The notes under the pieces were generated by a model. The model did no database searches, was not told the DNA's origin, and saw only the letters and a program-made list of their open reading frames with translations. Position numbers and translations under genes: made by a program. Shown here one piece after another: positions 57,902-61,818 of a DNA stretch of 61,818 bases. Position 1 is the first letter of the stretch; the number at the start of each line of letters is the position of its first letter. The DNA is taken from the NCBI GenBank assembly GCA_964642795.1, contig CAZXRQ010000003.1, forward strand, positions 1 to 61,818. Direction: 5' to 3'. This DNA is from JAVVVD01 sp964642795. GTDB taxonomy: Bacteria > Bacillota > Clostridia > Christensenellales > CAG-138.

Positions 57902-59161
57902 ATGACAAGGCTTATCGTGGAGGGCGGGCGCCGGCTTTGCGGCAGCGCACGCATACCGGGCGCAAAAAATGCCGCGCTGCCAATACTGGCGGCGTCGCTC
58001 ATCGTTGAGCGGGGAGTGGAGCTTTCGGACTGCCCGGATATCGTGGACGTTGACAATATGCTTGCAATACTCAGGTCGCTTGGCGTGATATCGGTTTGGA
58101 AGGATGGCGTGCTGGAGTTGGATAGCTCCTGCGCGGACAGCAGCGTGATGCCGCAGGATATTTCCAAGGCGCTGCGCTCGTCCATATTCATGCTGGGGCC
58201 GCTGCTGAAGCGCTTTGGCGGCGCGGTATGCACATATCCAGGCGGCTGCGAGATAGGGCACCGCCCAATCGATCTGCATTTGCGCGGCCTTTCCATGCTG
58301 GGCGTGGACATACGCGAGGAGCACGGCAGGATAATCTGCGACGGCTCGAGTATGCGCGGGGCGGAGATACATTTGGACTATCCCAGCGTTGGCGCTACCG
58401 AAAATATAATGATGGCCGCACTGGGAGCGCAGGGGGATACGACCATACATAATGCCGCGCGTGAGCCGGAGATAGAGGATCTGCAAAGCTTTTTGCGATG
58501 CGCCGGCTATGATATCGAAGGCGCCGGCACGTCCAACATATACGTCTGCGGCGGAGGCGGAGGCCAAAAGACCGTATATCGCATAATGCCGGACAGGATA
58601 GTTGCGGGTACGCTGCTGTGCGCGGCCGCGATTACCGGAGGGGATATAACGCTGACCAATGCTGCGCCGCACAACATGGGCAGCATGATAGCAAAGCTGC
58701 GCGAGACCGGCTGCCAAATATGCAATGGCGACGGCTACGTATCCATCTCCGCACCGGAAAGACCCGGCGAGATAAAGCTGATAGAGACCCTGCCTTATCC
58801 GGGCTTTCCGACTGATATGCAGGCGCAATTTTTCGCACTGTGTACGGTGGCCGACGGGACCAGCGTTGTGGTGGAAAACGTATTTGAGAACCGCTTTAAG
58901 CATGCTGCGGAGCTTGCGAGGATGGGCGCCGTCTACATGCAGAAGGACAGAACCACGGTAATACGCGGCGTGCGGCAGCTTACTGGCGCTGTAGTTACAG
59001 CCCGCGATCTGCGGGGAGGGGCTGCATTGACGCTTGCGGGGCTGAGAGCAAACGGCGAAACCACCGTGCTGGGTGCGGAACTGATAGACCGGGGCTATGA
59101 ACGCCTTGATGATATGCTTAACGGATTAGGTGCACGGATAAGACGTGAGGAGGAAAACTGA
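57902..59161 (+). CDS. murA: UDP-GlcNAc 1-carboxyvinyltransferase
   Basis: First committed step of peptidoglycan synthesis, transferring enolpyruvate to UDP-GlcNAc; target of fosfomycin. 419 aa. Signature IPGAKNAALPILAAS at the N-terminus and catalytic Cys116 in PGGCEIGHRPIDLHL, so fosfomycin sensitivity through this residue is expected. DMQAQFFAL is present near the end. GGAGGAG precedes the ATG. Confidence 0.96.
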   Translation: MTRLIVEGGRRLCGSARIPGAKNAALPILAASLIVERGVELSDCPDIVDVDNMLAILRSLGVISVWKDGVLELDSSCADSSVMPQDISKALRSSIFMLGPLLKRFGGAVCTYPGGCEIGHRPIDLHLRGLSMLGVDIREEHGRIICDGSSMRGAEIHLDYPSVGATENIMMAALGAQGDTTIHNAAREPEIEDLQSFLRCAGYDIEGAGTSNIYVCGGGGGQKTVYRIMPDRIVAGTLLCAAAITGGDITLTNAAPHNMGSMIAKLRETGCQICNGDGYVSISAPERPGEIKLIETLPYPGFPTDMQAQFFALCTVADGTSVVVENVFENRFKHAAELARMGAVYMQKDRTTVIRGVRQLTGAVVTARDLRGGAALTLAGLRANGETTVLGAELIDRGYERLDDMLNGLGARIRREEEN

Positions 59162-59164
59162 GCT

Positions 59165-60034
59165 TTGGCTGATACCGGGGCAAAAAGCGCAAAGAAGGCG
59201 GCAAAAAAACGCCGCCGAAACACAAGAAAAAGCAGAATGCGCCGCGCGCTTGGCACGGTAATACTGCTTATGCTGCTTGCCGCCGCGGTCACGCTTGCCT
59301 ACTTTGTGCTTAAGGTTGACAACGTGATAGTTACTGGGAACACCACCCTAACAACCGAGCATGTGCTGGAAACAGCGGATATACAACGCGGCACGCACAT
59401 GTGGCTTATTGACGTGCGTGGGGCAAAGGCCGCACTCACGGCGGACCCATACATCAAGCGCGCAGATATCGAGCGCATATACCCAAGCGCTGTACGCATC
59501 AGCATAGTGGAGCGCGAAAGAGCCGCTGTAATAATCGGTATGAACGTTATAGCCTTGGTGGATGATGAGGGATATGTGCTGGAGATAGACCCGGCAGGCG
59601 ATACCGCGGGGCTGCTTCGCGTTATGGGCGTAGGCTCCATGGGTTTCAGCGTGGGGCAGATGCTGGGCGAGCAGACTGACTTCAACTCCCGCGCAATGGT
59701 AACGATAATTCAGGCGCTAAGCCGCCACGACATGCTGCAAACGATAGACACCGTGGATATATCCAACCCGCTCAGTATGTATATGCGGACTGATTCCGGC
59801 TTTACAGTGCAGCTGGGACAGTCCGAGGATTTGGATGACAAGCTGGATAAGCTTGCCATAGTGCTGGACGAGCTGGAGGCTATGGGGCTGGAGGGCGGTG
59901 TGATAAACCTAAGCGCAAAGGGCGACCCTACATACTCTCCGCAGGATGCTGCCGCGGCGACGGGTACGGATGTTCCCACAAATACCGACATTTCTACTGA
60001 TACGGATGTTTCCACCGGAACAGATCTGCCATAG
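59165..60034 (+). CDS. ftsQ: FtsQ/DivIB-like cell-division protein
   Basis: A bitopic divisome protein, 289 aa, starting with TTG 3 nt after murA. Very basic cytosolic head (AKKAAKKRRRNTRKSRMRR), one membrane helix (TVILLMLLAAAVTLAYFVL), a POTRA domain (VDNVIVTGNTTLTTEHVLETADIQRG) and the FtsQ domain (YIKRADIERIYPSAVRISIVERERAAVI). It ends in a Thr/Asp repeat tail (TDVPTNTDISTDTDVSTGTD) that looks like a disordered spacer. ftsA and ftsZ do not follow. Confidence 0.88.
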   Translation: MADTGAKSAKKAAKKRRRNTRKSRMRRALGTVILLMLLAAAVTLAYFVLKVDNVIVTGNTTLTTEHVLETADIQRGTHMWLIDVRGAKAALTADPYIKRADIERIYPSAVRISIVERERAAVIIGMNVIALVDDEGYVLEIDPAGDTAGLLRVMGVGSMGFSVGQMLGEQTDFNSRAMVTIIQALSRHDMLQTIDTVDISNPLSMYMRTDSGFTVQLGQSEDLDDKLDKLAIVLDELEAMGLEGGVINLSAKGDPTYSPQDAAAATGTDVPTNTDISTDTDVSTGTDLP

Positions 60035-60049
60035 CCGCATACTATATAT

Positions 60050-60078
60050 TTGTTTAGCGGGACGCACAATGCTATAAT
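60050..60078 (+). promoter_or_regulatory. Sigma-A promoter of the phosphate butyryltransferase-family gene
   Basis: TTGTTT (60050-60055), 17-nt spacer, TATAAT (60073-60078), 28 nt before the ATG. It begins a new transcript after the dcw cluster. Confidence 0.75.
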
Positions 60079-60106
60079 TCAGTCATAGCATGACGTGGAG
60101 GGTTAT

Positions 60107-61033
60107 ATGTACGCTAATTATGAACAGATAGCCGATGCGGTGCGCGCGCATCCGCAGACTAAGGTTATAGCCGTGGCGGCCGCCGAGGACGAGGCCGTTA
60201 TAAATGCGGCGCTTCATGCGCAGCGTGAGCGCATCGCGGAGCCGATATTCGTAGGCAACGGCCCCAAAATCAAGGAAATCCTGCGCACGCTGGATAAGAA
60301 TCCTGCTGATTATAACATAGAGGCAGTAACTGACGGTACGGCGGGGCAGGCGGCCGTGGAGCTGATCAAGGACGGCAGCGCACATATATTGGTCAAGGGG
60401 ATGCTGGAGACAAAGGATATACTTTCACCTGTGGTCAATAAGGCGAATGATCTGCGCCTGGGCAAGATAATGACGCACGTGGTGTTTTTTCAGCTGCCGG
60501 GCTATCATAAGCTGATAGTGCATACCGACGGCGGCATGGTGATATACCCTACGCTGGAGGATAAACGCTATATAATCGAAAATGCGGTGAATACGCTGCT
60601 TAGCATGGGCTATACGCTGCCTAAGGTGGCGGTGCTCGCCGGCATAGAAAAGGTCAATCCCAAAATGATAGAAACGCTGGATGCGGCGGAGCTGAAGCGT
60701 ATGAATCAGGAGGGGATAATCAAGAACTGTGCAGTTGAGGGGCCGATATCCTATGATGTGGCGATGGATGCCGAGATTGCGCATCACAAGGGCTACGAAT
60801 GCCCGTACTGCGGTGATTTTGACGTGCTGATAATGCCCAACCTTGTGGCAGGAAATATACTTGGCAAATGCTATATAGTCACCGCCAAGGCGCTTATGAC
60901 GGGCATAATAGTAGGTGCGAAGGCGCCGATAGTTATGACCTCGCGCGGCTCCACCGCAGCGGAAAAGTATTATTCCATCGCCCTTGCCGCGCTTACGGCG
61001 TCCGGCGCGGGCGGCAAGCTGTACGGCGCGTGA
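60107..61033 (+). CDS. Phosphate acetyl/butyryltransferase family protein
   Basis: Exchanges CoA for phosphate on an acyl group; 308 aa, the length of phosphate butyryltransferase. Motifs: HILVKGMLETKDILSPVVNK, THVVFFQLPGYHKLIVHTDGGM, MPNLVAGNI and KAPIVMTSRGST. In place of the usual SPVAG before the DVLI strand it has CPYCG (YECPYCGDFDVLI), an uncommon Cys pair. GGAGGG precedes ATG 60107. No butyrate kinase gene is adjacent, so butyryl versus another acyl group is undecided. Confidence 0.85.
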   Translation: MYANYEQIADAVRAHPQTKVIAVAAAEDEAVINAALHAQRERIAEPIFVGNGPKIKEILRTLDKNPADYNIEAVTDGTAGQAAVELIKDGSAHILVKGMLETKDILSPVVNKANDLRLGKIMTHVVFFQLPGYHKLIVHTDGGMVIYPTLEDKRYIIENAVNTLLSMGYTLPKVAVLAGIEKVNPKMIETLDAAELKRMNQEGIIKNCAVEGPISYDVAMDAEIAHHKGYECPYCGDFDVLIMPNLVAGNILGKCYIVTAKALMTGIIVGAKAPIVMTSRGSTAAEKYYSIALAALTASGAGGKLYGA

Positions 61034-61053
61034 TACTTGCATAAACATATACA

Positions 61054-61094
61054 AGAAAAAACAGGGGAAACGGATGATATGTCCGTTTCCCCTG
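61054..61094 (-). terminator. Terminator of rnpB
   Basis: Perfect 13-bp stem CAGGGGAAACGGA / TCCGTTTCCCCTG (61062-61094, 7-nt loop). On the minus strand it is followed by TTTTTT, so it ends the RNase P RNA transcript; on the plus strand there is no T-run. Confidence 0.85.
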
Positions 61095-61104
61095 CGCAAA
61101 TTCT

Positions 61105-61465
61105 GCGGTGAGCAAGCCGTAAGCCGAGTTCTGTCTATGTGGGTGACCATCTATCTTGGAATACCGTTGCCGGTATCCTCCAGCGATTATCAAGAGCCTG
61201 GCGGGCAGCCATTTCTGCGGCGTAAACCGCAAGCGCTCTCATTCCAATCTTGCACCGGGTGGGGTTTACAGGGCGGACAAGTCGCCATGCCGCCGGTGAG
61301 CTCTTACCTCGCCTTTCCATCCTTACCGCATAAATGCGGCGGTATATCTCTGTTGCACTTTCCCTGGGGTCGCCCCCGCCGGACGTTATCCGGCACCCTG
61401 CCCTATGGAGCTCGGACTTTCCTCATGCGGTGTGTGCCGCACGCGGTCGTCTGTCTTACTCGCAA
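61105..61465 (-). ncRNA. rnpB: RNase P RNA, bacterial type A
   Basis: Catalytic RNA that cuts the 5' leader from tRNA precursors. On the minus strand it contains the hallmark GAGGAAAGTCCGAGCTCC near its 5' part and ACAGAACTCGGCTTACGG near its 3' end. The ends pair as helix P1: GAGTAAG (61461-61455) with CTTGCTC (61116-61110). Ends are approximate. A weak TATAGG -10 lies just upstream (near 61475-61470), inside the gap after the zinc-ribbon gene. The order zinc-ribbon gene then rnpB is common in Clostridia. Confidence 0.93.
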
Positions 61466-61487
61466 AACCTATATCAATTTAATTTCT

Positions 61488-61818
61488 TTAATACAGTATC
61501 CTTCCGCAGTTCTCGCACTCCACAATATCCACTCCGGCGCTGACCCTTTTCACCACCGCCGTCGGCAGCGACATATTGCAGCCCCCGCATTGATCGTTTG
61601 CCACCTTCGCTACCGGCACGGCGTGATGCGAGCGCACGAGCTCATACTCCTTGAGCAGCGCCGGGTCCACCGCCTTTGCAAGCGTTTCTGCCGCTGCACG
61701 CGCCGCCGCAAGCTCCGGCTCCGCGTCGGCAGCCTCCTTATCGCACTCGGCGCGCACCGCGTCGAATTCCTTCTTGGCGCGTCCCGCCTTTGTATAGGTC
61801 TCCTTATAGTCGGCGGTC
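61488..61818 (-). CDS. C4-type zinc-ribbon coiled-coil protein, 5'-truncated by the window edge
   Basis: The frame is open through the right-hand edge, so only the C-terminal 109 codons are seen and the GTG at 61757 is internal. The visible part is a helical segment rich in Ala/Glu/Lys (EAADAEPELAAARAAAETLAK) followed by a zinc ribbon with CGGC and CENC (zf-RING_7/DUF164, COG1579). Function is not established. It precedes rnpB on the same strand by 22 nt. Confidence 0.85.
   Translation of the reverse strand, partial: TADYKETYTKAGRAKKEFDAVRAECDKEAADAEPELAAARAAAETLAKAVDPALLKEYELVRSHHAVPVAKVANDQCGGCNMSLPTAVVKRVSAGVDIVECENCGRILY

Overview
The window is bacterial chromosome from an endospore-forming, Gram-positive member of the Clostridia. 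The evidence is a tricistronic GerA-type germinant receptor, an m-DAP type MurE (DNPR motif), a PASTA-containing division PBP, the CdaA/CdaR c-di-AMP pair, RF2 with a programmed frameshift, type III glutamine synthetase and a phosphate butyryltransferase-family enzyme. By eye the DNA is moderately GC-rich, yet AUA is the favoured isoleucine codon. No tRNA, rRNA operon, CRISPR array, prophage or transposase was seen. Amino-acid metabolism genes (two YfcC-type carriers, M20, M42 and RocB-like peptidases, GDH, GSIII) suggest an amino-acid or peptide fermenter; this is inference.

Layout. 1-4.1 kb: 3' part of a class A PBP, a uracil-DNA glycosylase without Fe-S cysteines, and a secreted SH3/peptidoglycan-binding protein. 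4.1-8.2 kb: gerAA-gerAB-gerAC plus an unlisted 50-aa membrane protein. 8.2-12.4 kb: a small helical protein, cdaA-cdaR and a COG2509-type flavoprotein. 12.4-14.5 kb: a lipoprotein, a 32-aa membrane peptide and an M42 aminopeptidase. 14.5-18.5 kb: a heterodimeric ABC exporter behind a sigma-A promoter, an 18-aa leader peptide and an attenuator. 18.5-24 kb: RsmF-like methyltransferase, a small membrane protein, a YfcC carrier with a zinc-ribbon partner, and HtrA. 24-31.4 kb: RocB-like deacylase, gdhA, glnN, a DUF218 protein and an EamA transporter. 31.5-36.8 kb: secA, a small membrane protein, prfB and a threonine aldolase. 36.8-39.2 kb: a hairpin-rich intergenic element, an MFS transporter and a lipoprotein. 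39.3-42.8 kb: pgk-tpiA-gpmI. 42.9-46.5 kb: a MerR regulator, a classic MerR-type promoter, a second YfcC carrier and an M20D amidohydrolase. 46.6-48.4 kb: ysxC, a zinc-ribbon protein and a metallophosphoesterase. 48.5-60 kb: the division/cell-wall (dcw) cluster mraZ-rsmH-ftsL-ftsI-murE-mraY-[structured RNA]-murD-ftsW-murA-ftsQ, with murF, murG, ftsA and ftsZ missing. 60-61.8 kb: a phosphate butyryltransferase-family gene, RNase P RNA on the minus strand, and the 3' part of a zinc-ribbon coiled-coil protein.

Most notable signals: (1) a three-stem RNA fold with a terminator-like end inside the dcw cluster (55182-55306); (2) a complete ribosome-mediated attenuation leader before the ABC exporter (14559-14753); (3) several genes whose start codon lies 6-7 nt after an extended -10 box, which implies leaderless mRNAs; (4) a 240-bp intergenic element with terminal inverted repeats and four hairpins (36818-37057); (5) a textbook 19-bp-spacer MerR promoter; (6) three 10-bp-phased MraZ-like boxes over the dcw promoter.
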